In this document: piece by piece, positions 10,101 to 18,659 of the stretch
Layout: every line of letters begins with the position of its first letter
How positions within the stretch are numbered: position 1 is the first letter of the stretch
Source of the DNA: Bedellia somnulentella
Lineage: Eukaryota; Arthropoda; Insecta; Lepidoptera; Bedelliidae
NCBI GenBank assembly: GCA_963576735.1
Contig: OY755198.1
Span: 6,572,001-6,636,000, forward strand
Direction of reading: 5' to 3'
Length of the DNA stretch: 64,000 nucleotides
Translations under genes and position numbers: made by a program
The notes under the pieces: generated by a model
Databases searched by the model: none
Seen by the model: only the letters and a program-made list of their open reading frames with translations
What the model was told of the DNA's origin: nothing

Positions 10101-11795
10101 GGAGGTGGCTGCACTCGTGTTGTTTCCTGTGGAGGTGGATGCGGCGGCGGTTGTGGAAGTAGTTGTGGAGGTAGCTGTGGAGGTGGCTGCACTCGTGTTG
10201 TTTCCTGTGGAGGTGGGTGCGGCGGCGGTTGTGGAAGTAGTTGTGGAGGTGGCTGTGGAGGTTGCGCCCCTGTAGCATCGTGTGGAGGTGGCTGCACTCG
10301 TGTGGTTTCCTGCGGAGGTGGATGCGGCGCCGGTTGTGGAAGTAGTTGTGGAGGTAGCTGTGGAGGTTGTGCCCCTGTAGCATCGTGTGGAGGTAGCTGT
10401 GGAGGTGGCTGCACACGTGTTGTTTCCTGTGAAGGTGGATGCAGTAGTGGTTGTGGAAGTAGTTGTGTAGGTGGCTCTGAAGCTTGCATCCCTGTAGTAT
10501 CGTGTGGAGGTAGCTGTGGAGGTGGTTGTGGAGGAGGTTGCGGCGGTGGCTCTAGTGGAGTTGTCTACGTGAGTGAAGGTGGCAGTGGCGGCGGTTGCGG
10601 TGGCGGCTGTGAAGGCGGCTGTGGAGGCGGCTGCGGTGGTAAGTACTTATTTGACTAGATGTTCTTTTATCTAAATAACAAGCTGACCCGAAAGATTTGG
10701 TTGTGTCTAAAATTTATGTTTACTTTGATGGATGTCATTCAAAAGCCATATTTAGCCATATTTATTTTTATATTATATTTATGTTTATATTATATCGGTG
10801 AAGCCGTTTTTGAGTATTGCGCTTAGCAACACATTTAGCGATCCTTTTTCATTATTTAGATATGACACTAAGGAATATAAAAGTTCTAGTCAACCTAACA
10901 AACCTAGTTTTAGACCAACCGAATATGTGTGCAAAATTTGATTGAAATCGGCTAAGCCGTTTCAAAGGAGTTGTTTTTCGGTTTTATTCAATAAGGTTTT
11001 ACTGACAAACACTGTGACACCTATTAAAAATGTAAAAAAAATATAAAACAAGAATAATAATATATTAGTCACGGAGTTTGGCATTACATTAAGATTAATT
11101 ACACAAGAGGCCTTTTTTATGTTGCTTTTTTCAAAAATTTTATATTATTCTGGCAAATCACTCGAGTTTCTTCTAAATTTAAATCTTTTTGTTCATGAAA
11201 ACCTCATGCGGGGATTATTACTAATAAATAAAGAATAAATAAAGAAAGATTTGTTTTTTATGTGATAGTCAGGTGTTCTCAACATTTGCATTCTATCTGA
11301 AAAGGTAGACAAGTGGCCTTCCGAATTTGTAAAATAAATCGGAGGTAGGGAACGCAATCACTACTTAAAAGTGTAAAAAGAAACAAAGGATAGAAGAATG
11401 TCGCACTGGCAGCCATTGACACGGTAGCTCAATGGCAGAGCGTCGGGGGCGTATGCCCGAGGTCGCGGGTTCGATTCCCGCCTGTGTCGAAATTTTTCTT
11501 TCCTTTATTTATGCTTTTTACATTCCTTTTTCTGTATGTTTTTTCAATATCATCTTCCACACCGCACTTTTCTGGAAAAACTCTACTTCTCACACACGCA
11601 CACATACCTTAAATTCTTTTTTTTTTGAGGGGGTCTCATTTTTATTGCTTACAATTTACCCTTACAGGATGTGATCAAGTGGTTCAAGTGAGTGGTGGTT
11701 GCGGAGGAGGTTGCAGCCAAAGTAGCGGCGGTGGTTCCGGAGGGAGATGCAGCAGTCCGTGCCAAGTAGTATGCTGCCAACCTTGTTGCTGCTAA
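1184..11795 (+). CDS. Secreted Gly/Cys-rich repeat protein, paralog 1 (605 aa, 3 exons)
   Basis: Exons are 1184-1214, 8980-10638 and 11668-11795. Donors GTAAGT at 1215 and 10639 and acceptors tctttccag (8971-8979) and cttacag (11661-11667) keep one frame, giving 606 codons including TAA. The N-terminus ([10 protein letters not shown], then VVISSSLAA) is a signal peptide with likely cleavage after SLAA. A Cys-Pro stretch ([17 protein letters not shown]) follows, then about 500 residues in which Cys recurs every fourth residue. The C-terminus is [15 protein letters not shown]. No catalytic domain is visible, so an extracellular, disulfide-crosslinked structural role is inferred, for example eggshell, cuticle or a glandular secretion. 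High-cysteine chorion proteins are the obvious comparison, but the chorion central domain and divergent gene pairing are absent. Intron 1 (7.8 kb) carries a whole LINE on the other strand. The second copy starts at 18660. Confidence 0.85.
1501..1860 (-). mobile_element. SINE-A copy in intron 1 of paralog 1
   Basis: On - it starts with a degraded tRNA-like head and ends in the family tail CTCTGCCAACCCC...GGCGTGA-like sequence with a TATG/TTATG run. A copy at the equivalent place in paralog 2 (19000-19356) shows it predates the gene duplication. Confidence 0.7.
2110..2967 (-). pseudogene. LINE ORF2 RNase H domain
   Basis: The order [43 protein letters not shown] and [18 protein letters not shown] gives the D-E-D-D/H catalytic set of an RNase H. 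The C-terminal region has a Cys/His pair of the kind found after this domain in such LINEs ([20 protein letters not shown]). It is in a different frame from the RT, so one frameshift separates the two. Confidence 0.8.
2912..4894 (-). pseudogene. LINE ORF2 reverse transcriptase domain
   Basis: A 660-codon open stretch with the RT blocks in order: [63 protein letters not shown], the catalytic [12 protein letters not shown], and [11 protein letters not shown], followed by a thumb/linker region [18 protein letters not shown]. It runs out of frame at the RNase H boundary (about 2912-2967). It would copy LINE RNA at the nicked target if intact. Confidence 0.82.
4991..5742 (-). pseudogene. LINE ORF2 endonuclease domain, frameshifted
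   Basis: Two overlapping frames (5742-5494 and 5617-4991) together encode an APE-like endonuclease: [13 protein letters not shown] and ALIQEPWI at the start, [16 protein letters not shown] in the middle, and CADHRRICF near the end. These correspond to the N-, E-, DxN- and SDH-type motifs of LINE endonucleases. The frameshift lies at about 5600, and another separates this domain from the RT frame at about 4900-4990. Confidence 0.7.
5779..7497 (-). CDS. LINE ORF1 protein (DUF4780-like), 572 codons
   Basis: The first 300 or so residues are basic, low-complexity and rich in Arg, Pro, Gly and Ser, typical of a nucleic-acid-binding ORF1 arm. From about residue 325 a folded region ([14 protein letters not shown] ... 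[20 protein letters not shown] ... [20 protein letters not shown]) matches what I know of DUF4780, a domain found in insect LINE ORF1s. No CCHC knuckles are visible. The true start is uncertain; the first Met is at 7497. The frame is intact, unlike ORF2, and its high GC contrasts with the AT-rich surroundings. It likely packages the LINE RNA. Confidence 0.65.
   Translation of the reverse strand: MHHSDASVNQNLCRKTTNFQIWRNKKKRNYPRRVRVPTGTGNPSLKPACRVQAAPRILGGGKVSLKEEGRRGEERKSEEAMTSSAGSPPCNRDQFYGTWETVPLRQARKPRPKSPLTDPRGRFAHAQGRDNGNSKSRPDQGRTRHRNRKSGAYRRSTKARKAAELAEGVARPSQSQVGCGGGDGSRPQALRGDGSQLNRGRTPNAGPAKPSAPSSRPRSPQSADLPPRAGGSGAGSGRNNPAQEPEDNRHRRDTPHGSRGKRAGKSDRPLAESGPSKVHEASKRGRPDDSRSPAQMVEPKRAKTTKGGKTYAQAAEDRSRFEVALTSTSLRDLTPSEAEYLGNLIEEKVFDTVDTDVTVAPSFRGCPKLSGGTLHILCEDEFALTWIQEFASAVKLPSGDKIRVVSQADIPTRTRIALFIPRYTGPLKRLQTLLCKQNGRWYNIPQWHLYKATTVDGEKKGTLLTLGLPPDEVEKLMSRDRRIAFGFGPVYAKFIVGRKKLSDTPPNTKESAEPCGNQPATTIPRPDEPKPSTSRPVEEPEALQETVDKLGRLACGESVPGLYPHHPGLYPN
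7935..8060 (-). pseudogene. Penelope-like element C-terminal fragment (tentative)
   Basis: The reverse strand reads [20 protein letters not shown] then [11 protein letters not shown] pattern RExxEIxxHxNxFNRDxGxxLxxxW occurs near the C-terminal GIY-YIG end of Penelope-like retroelements. Only about 40 residues are recognisable, so this is a short remnant. The surrounding 7663-8940 is otherwise non-coding intron; from about 8060 it is homologous to paralog 2 (19885-20610). Confidence 0.35.
8980..10638 (+). CDS. Exon 2 of paralog 1: signal-peptide end plus Gly/Cys tandem-repeat domain
   Basis: This single 1659-nt exon encodes nearly the whole protein. From about 9100 the coding sequence is a tandem array of units such as [27 protein letters not shown] and APVASCGG, giving C-x3-C spacing broken by C-x5-C steps at TRVVS and APVAS. 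A longer unit ([20 protein letters not shown] plus flanks) recurs almost identically near 9580, 9960 and 10260, which suggests recent expansion by unequal exchange. The exon starts in phase 1, completing a Val codon with the last base of exon 1, and ends one base into a Gly codon. If intron 2 is retained, translation ends six codons later (GKYLFD, stop at 10656). Confidence 0.88.
11207..11512 (+). repeat. Element E, copy 1, with tRNA-like cassette
   Basis: About 306 bp ending in a tRNA-like segment (11418-11489). The ends are inverted: ataaataaagaaag on the left and ctttcctttatttat on the right. Other copies are 12425-12690 (-), 30225-30534 (+), 31985-32030 (-, truncated) and 63113-63214 (+, truncated). 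Confidence 0.6.
11418..11489 (+). tRNA. tRNA-like sequence (probable pseudo-tRNA or SINE-type Pol III head)
   Basis: A cloverleaf can be drawn: acceptor GACACGG/CTGTGTC (7 bp with one G-U), D arm GCTC/GAGC, T arm GCGGG-TTCGATT-CCCGC, and a perfect B-box GGTTCGATTCC. The anticodon arm is abnormal: stem TCGGG/CCCGA closes an 8-nt loop, so no anticodon can be assigned. The copy at 30439-30510 has the same irregularity. I therefore think it is a Pol III promoter cassette of a repeat rather than a working tRNA. Confidence 0.4.
11668..11795 (+). CDS. Exon 3 of paralog 1 (Cys-rich C-terminus)
   Basis: A 128-nt terminal exon follows a pyrimidine-rich acceptor ending cttacag. It reads [16 protein letters not shown], a Ser/Gly stretch, then [15 protein letters not shown] and TAA. 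The paralogous exon at 31243-31370 has the same length and differs at only a few codons (CDQ becomes CEQ and SSGGG becomes SCGGG), so selection appears to have preserved the frame. It is flanked by inverted copies of element E (11207-11512 and 12425-12690). Confidence 0.8.
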
Positions 11796-11838
11796 AATAA
11801 CACGACTAGTAAAACAAATCGTTATGCTTTTTATCCTA

Positions 11839-11844
11839 AATAAA
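11839..11844 (+). terminator. Poly(A) signal of paralog 1
   Basis: A canonical AATAAA lies 44 nt after the stop codon, followed by a GT/T-rich stretch (tttgtgatatttctttgttatg). Confidence 0.6.
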
Positions 11845-12074
11845 GTTTGTGATATTTCTTTGTTATGTTATGTGATGTGATTTTTTATATATTTTTTAAA
11901 TAAATTGTAATCGTTGATTGATAAATGTTGTTTTTTTGTTTGGACTTGGGTGAAAGTATTACGAAGTGAAGTAATATACATACATTTACTCACGCCGTTA
12001 ATTCCCATTGGGTTATAGCAAGGAATACTAGAAAAAAAATATATTAATTACCACGCCTCTTATATACTGAGAAC

Positions 12075-12395
12075 TAAGTAGTCGCAGTCATAGTCATCGC
12101 AAGAGTTGCTAGTTATGATGAATATTGCTCGCACATGGAATATGCAATATTTTGTAAGAAAGGGAATGAGGATGAATATAGTTTTTGTATACCTGGGAAG
12201 TTTGTTTTCTAGGAATGGATAGTGTGATGAAAACATCAAAAGATGAGTAAAAAAGGGTAATGCGGTAAATGGAGGAGTCAGTAAGTGTCTGAAAAGGCCC
12301 GAATGGCTGTGCATGATGCAGTTCTAGGTTCCACGCTTATGTATGATAGCAAATGATGGGTTTAGGAGAGACGAGGTCAATCAGAAAAACTTCTA
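12075..12395 (+). mobile_element. Degraded LINE-R 3' fragment
   Basis: Sequence such as tttgtaagaaagggaatgag and gtaatgcggtaaatgga matches the ORF2 C-terminal coding of LINE-R at 41400-41830, with many indels. The same fragment in paralog 2 (31640-31960) shows it predates the duplication. Confidence 0.6.
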
Positions 12396-12424
12396 ATGTT
12401 TGTAATAAATAATGGATAAATAAA

Positions 12425-12690
12425 GGAAAGAAAAACTTCGACACCGTCGGGGATCGAACCCGCGACCTCCGGGTATTCGCCCCCGTCGCTCTGCCAATTG
12501 AAATACAGTGTCAATGGCTTCCAGTGCAAAACTATTCTATCCTTTGTTTCTTTTACACTTTAAGTAGTGTTTGCGTTCCCTATCTCCGATTTTTTCTACA
12601 AATTCGGAAGGCCACTTGTCTTTAAATCCTTACAGATGGAATGCAAATTTATGAAATCCTTTATTTATTAGTAATAACCCCACATGATCG
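12425..12690 (-). repeat. Element E, copy 2, inverted relative to copy 1
   Basis: The reverse complement aligns over nearly the whole of copy 1, including the tRNA-like cassette. With copy 1 it forms an inverted pair enclosing exon 3 and its poly(A) signal. The tandem-duplication homology ends inside this copy, at about 12455. Confidence 0.6.
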
Positions 12691-13680
12691 TACGAAATGT
12701 GATCGATAGTCTCTCATCCCATTGAATATTAATCAAAAATGAATAATCCTTTATTTTTAAAAATAAATTTATGAAAATAATTGGTGGGGTCTTCTTTTAA
12801 GCTTAAAGCCTGTGTTAGAAGACCCTAATGGCCTACCCTAGACCCTTCCTTCCTTAATAATGTAAAATATTTTTTTTGTAAATATTTATAACTCGCATTA
12901 TATTGCACTTACTTCTATTTGGTTTGACAGGTTAAGACAAATAGTATGTAATTTTTTCTCAAAAAATGGTTTTATGGGATGGACGTATTTTGTTTTTTAT
13001 ATCAAAGAAATATTATAATCAAACATCCAAAGTTAGTACAAGTATCGTAAAATGTCATTAATAAATAGTTGTTATAAAAATAAATGCAGTATTTCTAACA
13101 TTTTTGCAGATAATACGTCCATCTGGCTTGTCAAAAATATAAAATTAGTTTTAATATAAAGACAGACGTAAATACTATTAAGGGTTAATTTCGATAGTAG
13201 TGAAATTAAAACAAGACACACAATAAGTTTAAAATATAAATATTTTAAAAGGAACTCGTTTAACAAATTAACTTTTAAAAGTGAACAAAATCTTAGCATA
13301 ATTAATACTGTAGAAAAATAAAAAAAAATAAAAATACAAAGATTTGATTTGTCTTTTACACATACAAATAAATAATAGTACATGAACAGTAAAAGGAAAT
13401 TACAAAAAAAGAACTAATTGAATAACAATAAAAAGAAAAAAAGAAAATGGTTACAAGCTCGATTAAATAATTACATATCCTAATTCTGAGGAATATTGAC
13501 CAAATGACATCATTTTCATTTCTATTATTTTATTCAACTAAAAGACAGTTTATCATAATGAATTTAGTATCATGTAACACCTGGTACAAGTTAATCTAAT
13601 ATATAAAATATAATGTTTTACCTGACTTTTATTTTCAAACAAACTAATTCATATTTTGTTAATACGTCTGATCTTATCTT
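12691..13680. other. Intergenic AT-rich DNA, nothing recognised
   Basis: Very AT-rich with no codon-like structure and no repeat family I recognise. The open frame on - at 13072-13383 is a Leu/Phe/Ile-rich product of base composition. Confidence 0.5.
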
Positions 13681-13683
13681 ATC

Positions 13684-13848
13684 GGCGATAGGCCTGCCCC
13701 CTATCACGTGAGTACACTGTCCATGCAAAACGTGGGTACTCTGAACACCGGGTGACAAAGTCACGTGATGTTCAGAAGTATTAGTACCTCTGCCAACCCC
13801 TTCGGGGATATTCGGCGTGAACGTTTATGTTATGTTATGTTATGTCTT
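13684..13848 (+). mobile_element. SINE-A, 5'-truncated copy
   Basis: It begins at cggcgataggcctgccccct and runs to the tail ggcgtgaacgtttatg(ttatg)n. The tRNA-like head is missing. Confidence 0.75.
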
Positions 13849-14187
13849 ATCGTATGTATTAGTAAACAATAGTCTAGAGAAACTAGTTAGAAGTTTAAAT
13901 ATTTACAAGTATGTGAGATATTTATATAAATAGCTATACACATATTTGTAGAAAATAAATTAACCATTAACTTTAACTAAATCAAAAATAAGTAACACAA
14001 CAAAATTAGGCAAACAAACCGTTGTTGACTACTGTCAGCGTGGCCGCGGTGGACATTTGCTAGATATTATTTTTCATTCATGATTGCCGAACTTTTCTCT
14101 TCTTTATAATACATACCTACAATAAAAATGTCATTATTATTATTTTTAGAAAACAAAGTTATTGTTGAAAGACCCTGTATATGTGCC

Positions 14188-14432
14188 AGCCGTGTGGTAT
14201 CGGCTTAGAGGCTTTCTACCCGTGGGTGATCGTAAGAGGCGACTTAGGGTATAGGGGCTTTTGAAGTGATTTTTGGGCGATGTGGTTGGAGACCCATCAC
14301 CAAAAAACATTTATTATTACCATCTTTTCCCCCATCAACTTCCAAAAGTGGCTGAGGAATTTCTCATTCCAAAGCTCTGGCTCTCCGTTAAGGGATTTAT
14401 AGCCGTGAGTATATGTATGTATGTATGTGTGT
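14188..14432 (+). mobile_element. SINE-B copy
   Basis: It runs from gtgtggtatcggcttagagg through ggttggagacccatcacc to ccgtgagtatatgtatgtatg, close to the 247-bp family length. A 5'-truncated second copy follows at 14490-14600. Confidence 0.7.
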
Positions 14433-14489
14433 ACCCTGTATGTGGAATAATAAGTGACTAGCCAGTAAAAACAATCCCTATATTGTTAA

Positions 14490-14600
14490 AGTTTTCACCA
14501 TTTTCTACCCACGCAACTTCCAAAAGTGGCTGAGGAATTGCAAATTCCCTAGCCCCTTCAAGGGATTTATAGCCGTGAGTATATAAATGTATGTATGTGT
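14490..14600 (+). mobile_element. SINE-B, 5'-truncated copy
   Basis: Only the 3' half (cttccaaaagtggctgagga ... ccgtgagtatataaatgtatg) is present. Confidence 0.65.
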
Positions 14601-14983
14601 TAAAGTTTTGTGTTCCATAACTTTAACAATATAGTGATTGTTTTACTGGATAGTCGTATGACATTTTGCCAGTCATCAGGGTTGTAGGTTTTGACATATT
14701 CAGAAGCTCGTTCAATTATCGAGTACATGTTGTCGCATTCCATGTTCAAGAAATTTATAGTCAATGAATGTAAATATCATTTTCAGGCGATGCGATGTAA
14801 TTATATGATTGAGCATGTACAAGCATAGTAACAAGAACAGAATTTATATTCTGCCCTGGACAGTAGTCAGAAAATAATATTAGGTGCTTGACATTCTCCA
14901 GATTTGAGATGTAATTATAAAGACACCTGGAAAATCGATAATCATATCAAAACGTGTGTGTACGTCTTTGTGGGCCGATTTAC

Positions 14984-15431
14984 AATAGGCTATTTAACTA
15001 AGTTTTGAAAACTATCTTACGGTGTTAATTTGTTTATAAGGAGCCCTAAAAAAATATTTTTTTGTCTTCATTTTAGCTATTTTATTAAAAAATCGAAAAA
15101 GAAAATGCAATATTCAAATGTGCCGCGAAAACACCACTTTAAGTAATATGACGGCTGTAAGCACAAATGACGTCAATTCCGCATTAAACACCAATGAGCG
15201 AAGCGATACACTGACTGTTTATGCGCGATCTACGTCATTATAGAAATAGCCAATCACGGTCGTTTTTAGTCACATGACAGTTGCATCAAAAATACTTATT
15301 TTAGAAGACGGATTTTAGTGAAATAATGCAATATTTTTATCTCGCATTATTACATATTGCTCCAAAAAAGAAATATTAAGACTAATGAAATAAAAGAAAT
15401 GTATATTTTTATTACAGTCAAAAAGCCTATT
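14984..15431. mobile_element. 448-bp MITE, copy 1
   Basis: Terminal inverted repeats AATAGGCTATTTAACT / AGTCAAAAAGCCTATT bound a non-coding body. A 447-bp sister at 46656-47102 is nearly identical along its length. TAGGC...GCCTA ends suggest a TA-type target, but I could not prove the duplication. Confidence 0.7.
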
Positions 15432-16575
15432 CGTCATTTGTAGTTACGACTGCGGTACGACTCTCTGGCATGAAAATAATATCTGACTTTAGTTATACGC
15501 CTAAAATTATTTTCTTAATATCTTCTAAAGTAATTTACCTACAGTTAAGAAAAAACACAGGTGACATATCGATAGATGTAGAAAATATTAAAGTAATAAA
15601 AAAGAACGATTTATTTTTCTACGACCCTCTGGCTTGAAGCCCGCGATATGTATTTATGTACGACATGGCCCTACGAAAATAAATAAAACGAGCTATTTCA
15701 ACCTTTATATTTATTTAATCTTACCCTTTGAGGCATAGGCTGCTAAACCTAACAATATTTTTTTTACTATATGCGGGGTATCCATTGTTATTTAGAAGCA
15801 ATAGTAGTCCTTAAAATAAAGTTTCTTTAAAAAACTTAGGTTCTTCGCTATCAAACAATATTTTTGCATCTATTTGTATTACATTCGACAATGTAAATGT
15901 TATAATCTTTTTTATTTTGGTAATCATAACTTGGTTATTAACTGTAAAACAGTGTCAAACAGAATGGTTTTGTATACGTATATAACGTCGCTATAAGGAT
16001 GTTAAAGTACTTACTATATGAAAAAAACCTAGTGAAGTATCATCAACCAACATAACTACCTCAGAATACTTTTGCAACATTGATATTAGGTCATTTATTT
16101 TGGACAGAACAGTTTCCACCAAAAAAGGGTAAGTTTTGATGTCCTATTTATTTTTTAATTTTAGATTTTGATCATCCAAACCGTAATAATCTAACTCTAA
16201 CGTATCCTATATTTTGCACAAAATTTATTTATTTATTACTAGGAATAAATTTATATTTGCGTTAACCGTTGGCCTACCCAACATTTGAGTTAAAACAATT
16301 CGCGATTTAATAAAACCAGGAATTTTGTTTTCAAATCTCTCGTAGAACGCGCCAAAAATTTTAATTTCTTATCCGATGATTTTCATGAGAAAATTATCAA
16401 CTATTAGGTTTGCAAATCAATATTTTACAAACGTAATATTGTAAATATTACCATGATAACATACCTAGCCATTATTGCGTGTTTTCAATTAAATTATTCA
16501 CGCCTAAAGATTACAAAATAATGGTTTGTTGATGGTGAGAGTTGAAATTAACACTTATTAGTAGATCATTAGAAG
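15432..16575. other. Intergenic AT-rich DNA, nothing recognised
   Basis: No coding signal, RNA gene or shared repeat found. Confidence 0.45.
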
Positions 16576-17078
16576 GCTGTGTAGTGTCGGCTTAGAATAA
16601 CACTACCCCATTTCTTCCGGTGAGTGTACGTAATAGGCGACTAACGGTATTGGGGCTTTAAGGGATTTTTGGGCGATGCGGTTGGAGACCCATCACCAAC
16701 AAACTTTATTTTATCATCTTCTCCCCATTAAACATTCCAAAAGTGGCTAAGGAATTTTTATTCCTTAGCTCTGGCGACCCCATCTAGGGATTTATAGCCC
16801 TGAGTATGTGTATGTATGTATGTATTAGTATATTTGAATTAGTTCGGTCGTTATTCGTTATCAAAATGCATACATATACTCGCAGCTATGAATTCCCGGA
16901 AGGGTTAGCCAGAATTTCGGAATAAGAAATCCCACAACCACTTTTAGAAGTTGTGTGGGGACAACATTGTGAAACAAAGGTTGTTGATGATGAGTTTACA
17001 AACGCATTGCCCAAAAGACACTTAAAAAGCTACGGGATGAAATGGAGTAGTGCTATTCTAAGCCGACAAAACACAGCT
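16576..17078 (+). mobile_element. Tail-to-tail SINE-B pair (composite unit)
   Basis: 16576-16826 is a full + copy; 16864-17078 is a - copy. Both arms and the unique spacer between them match 1-478 in inverse orientation, so the pair behaved as one unit at least once. Confidence 0.7.
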
Positions 17079-17228
17079 TTATACTACTGCATTTTTTGCG
17101 TCCTATTATAATATATATAATAGGACGCAAAAAATGCCGAGGCCTCCATTAACTAATTGTGCCCTATATAAAAAACTTTCAGATTAAACTAAAGTAAAGC
17201 TTCGACCTTCTGACGAAGACGGCTGAGA

Positions 17229-17587
17229 ATAACATAAACGTTCACGCCGAATATCCCCGAAGGGGTTGGCAGAGGTACTAATACTTCTGAACATCACGTG
17301 ATTTTGTCACCTGGTGTTCAGTGTACCCACGTTTTGCATGGACAGTGTACTCACGTGATAGGGGGCAGGCCTATCGCCGTTTTTTACGAATACACTGTCA
17401 CATGACTAAGTACAACTCAGCCATGTGGGTTTCCTCACGATATTTTCCCTCACCGTTAACAACCATGATAAATTAACCACACATATGTCTTTAGAAAAGA
17501 CAAATTGGTGTAGGCCCGACCCAGGATTTGAACACTAGTCGTTTGCACGATAACCGAGTGTTCTACCCACTGGGCTATCACGGCTGA
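17229..17587 (-). mobile_element. Full-length SINE-A copy
   Basis: On - it begins agccgtgatagcccagtggg (A-box-like TAGCCCAGTGGG), carries a B-box-like GTTCAAATCC, and ends ggcgtgaacgtttatg plus a TTATG run. This is one of the best preserved heads, alongside 61983-62356. Confidence 0.78.
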
Positions 17588-17639
17588 GAAGAAACCTATA
17601 AACACGGAAATATTTACAATACATTTATTAATTTTTTGG

Positions 17640-17965
17640 GTTGATGTTATGAAAGGTGTGGTGTAAAAGATAATATTGTTAGAAAGATGGAAAAAGGAAT
17701 GTTGAGATGGTTTGGGCATATAGAGAGGATGGATGACGGTAAATCGGTAAAAGAGATCTATAGAGCCAATATGGAAGGTAATGTTAGTAGAGGACGACCT
17801 CGGAGGACACATTTGGATCAAATATAAAATGTGCTCAAAAAGGCAGGTCTCCGAAGTACGAAGAATAAAAGAGCATGTATGAAAAGATTGATGGATGTGA
17901 ATGAAGCTAGAGAGGTTTGCCAGGATCGTACAAAGTGGCGATCGATAGTCTCTGCCTACCCCAAT
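17640..17965 (+). mobile_element. LINE-R 3' fragment next to the duplication edge
   Basis: It encodes the LINE-R ORF2 C-terminus (MLRWFGHIERMDD-type, GRPRRTHLDQ, VCQDRTKWRSIVSAYP) with stops. It ends abruptly at tggaaaataattttgag, where homology to paralog 1's upstream DNA begins. Confidence 0.72.
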
Positions 17966-18605
17966 GGGAATGGAAAATAATTTTGAGGACTGCATCCGGA
18001 TTGCAGAGTGCGTGGTTTCTAGATACCAGTGCTGTCGGGAGTGGGAATCGATCGTACTATTATTTGAGTTAATCTTATTAGCTAAATGTTAATGTTCCTG
18101 TGTCCAGCAATATATGTGTAGTGTCTGGTGTAATAATGGTGATATACGGCTGAATACTGTCTTGAGAACGTGCTTCGGAGGGGCACGTTAGGCCGTCCGT
18201 CGGTTCCGGCTACTATTACGGTAGTGCGGTACTGCCAACCCGCAATTAGCCAGCGTGGTGGACTAAGGCCAAATCACCCTATATAGGGTAGGCTTGAGCC
18301 CCATGGTGGGGACATATATATGGGCTGTAAGGACCTTCTTGAGAACATACAACTGATCGGATGTTTAGCTTTCAAAATTAAGACTTAATTTGAAAATTTA
18401 TACTGCACAATTCCAAAGACTGCCTTTGTTCCGCTATGTTTGTTTAAAAATATATTTTAATCTAAGATTCTTAACGCCGAATTGTTAAGAACACGTATTT
18501 GAATTGATAATATTGAATATTTCGTCGAAAAATTTGATATTTAAAACGGAATTCCTGTTTCTAATAAACTGTAAAATGTTTTCACAGATAGGATGTCTAG
18601 AAGCG

Positions 18606-18659
18606 TATAAATGCTGAGAACATCTTCAGAGAAAGTACAGTGAACTTTTAAGTTCCACC
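18606..18659 (+). promoter_or_regulatory. Core promoter and 5'UTR of paralog 2
   Basis: TATAAAT at 18606-18612 and the initiator-like TACAGTG at 18636-18642 have the same spacing as in paralog 1, with the ATG at 18660. Confidence 0.62.

Larger units (their letters stand above)
10639..11667 (+). other. Intron 2 of paralog 1: empty target site plus element E
   Basis: This intron is homologous to the flanks of the copia insertion in paralog 2. The uninterrupted ttggttgtgtctaaaattta near 10698-10720 is the pre-insertion site. The rest holds AT-rich repeat-like DNA and one copy of element E. Confidence 0.7.

Noticed and set aside
8945..10489. Long Pro/Gln-rich and His-rich open frames antisense to exon 2 of paralog 1 (also 20748-21777 in paralog 2)
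   Set aside because: Repetitive GGN/TGY codons leave other frames free of stops. The antisense products are simple shadows, and the sense frame has the signal peptide and splice sites.
11418..11489. Functional tRNA gene
   Set aside because: Abnormal anticodon arm with an 8-nt loop, and several copies embedded in a larger repeat with the same defect.
13072..13383. 103-codon ORF on -
   Set aside because: Extremely AT-rich, with Leu/Ile/Phe bias, and no conservation or splice context.
17456..17995. 179-codon ORF on -
   Set aside because: It is antisense to the LINE-R 3' coding fragment and SINE-A. The sense strand has the recognisable protein.
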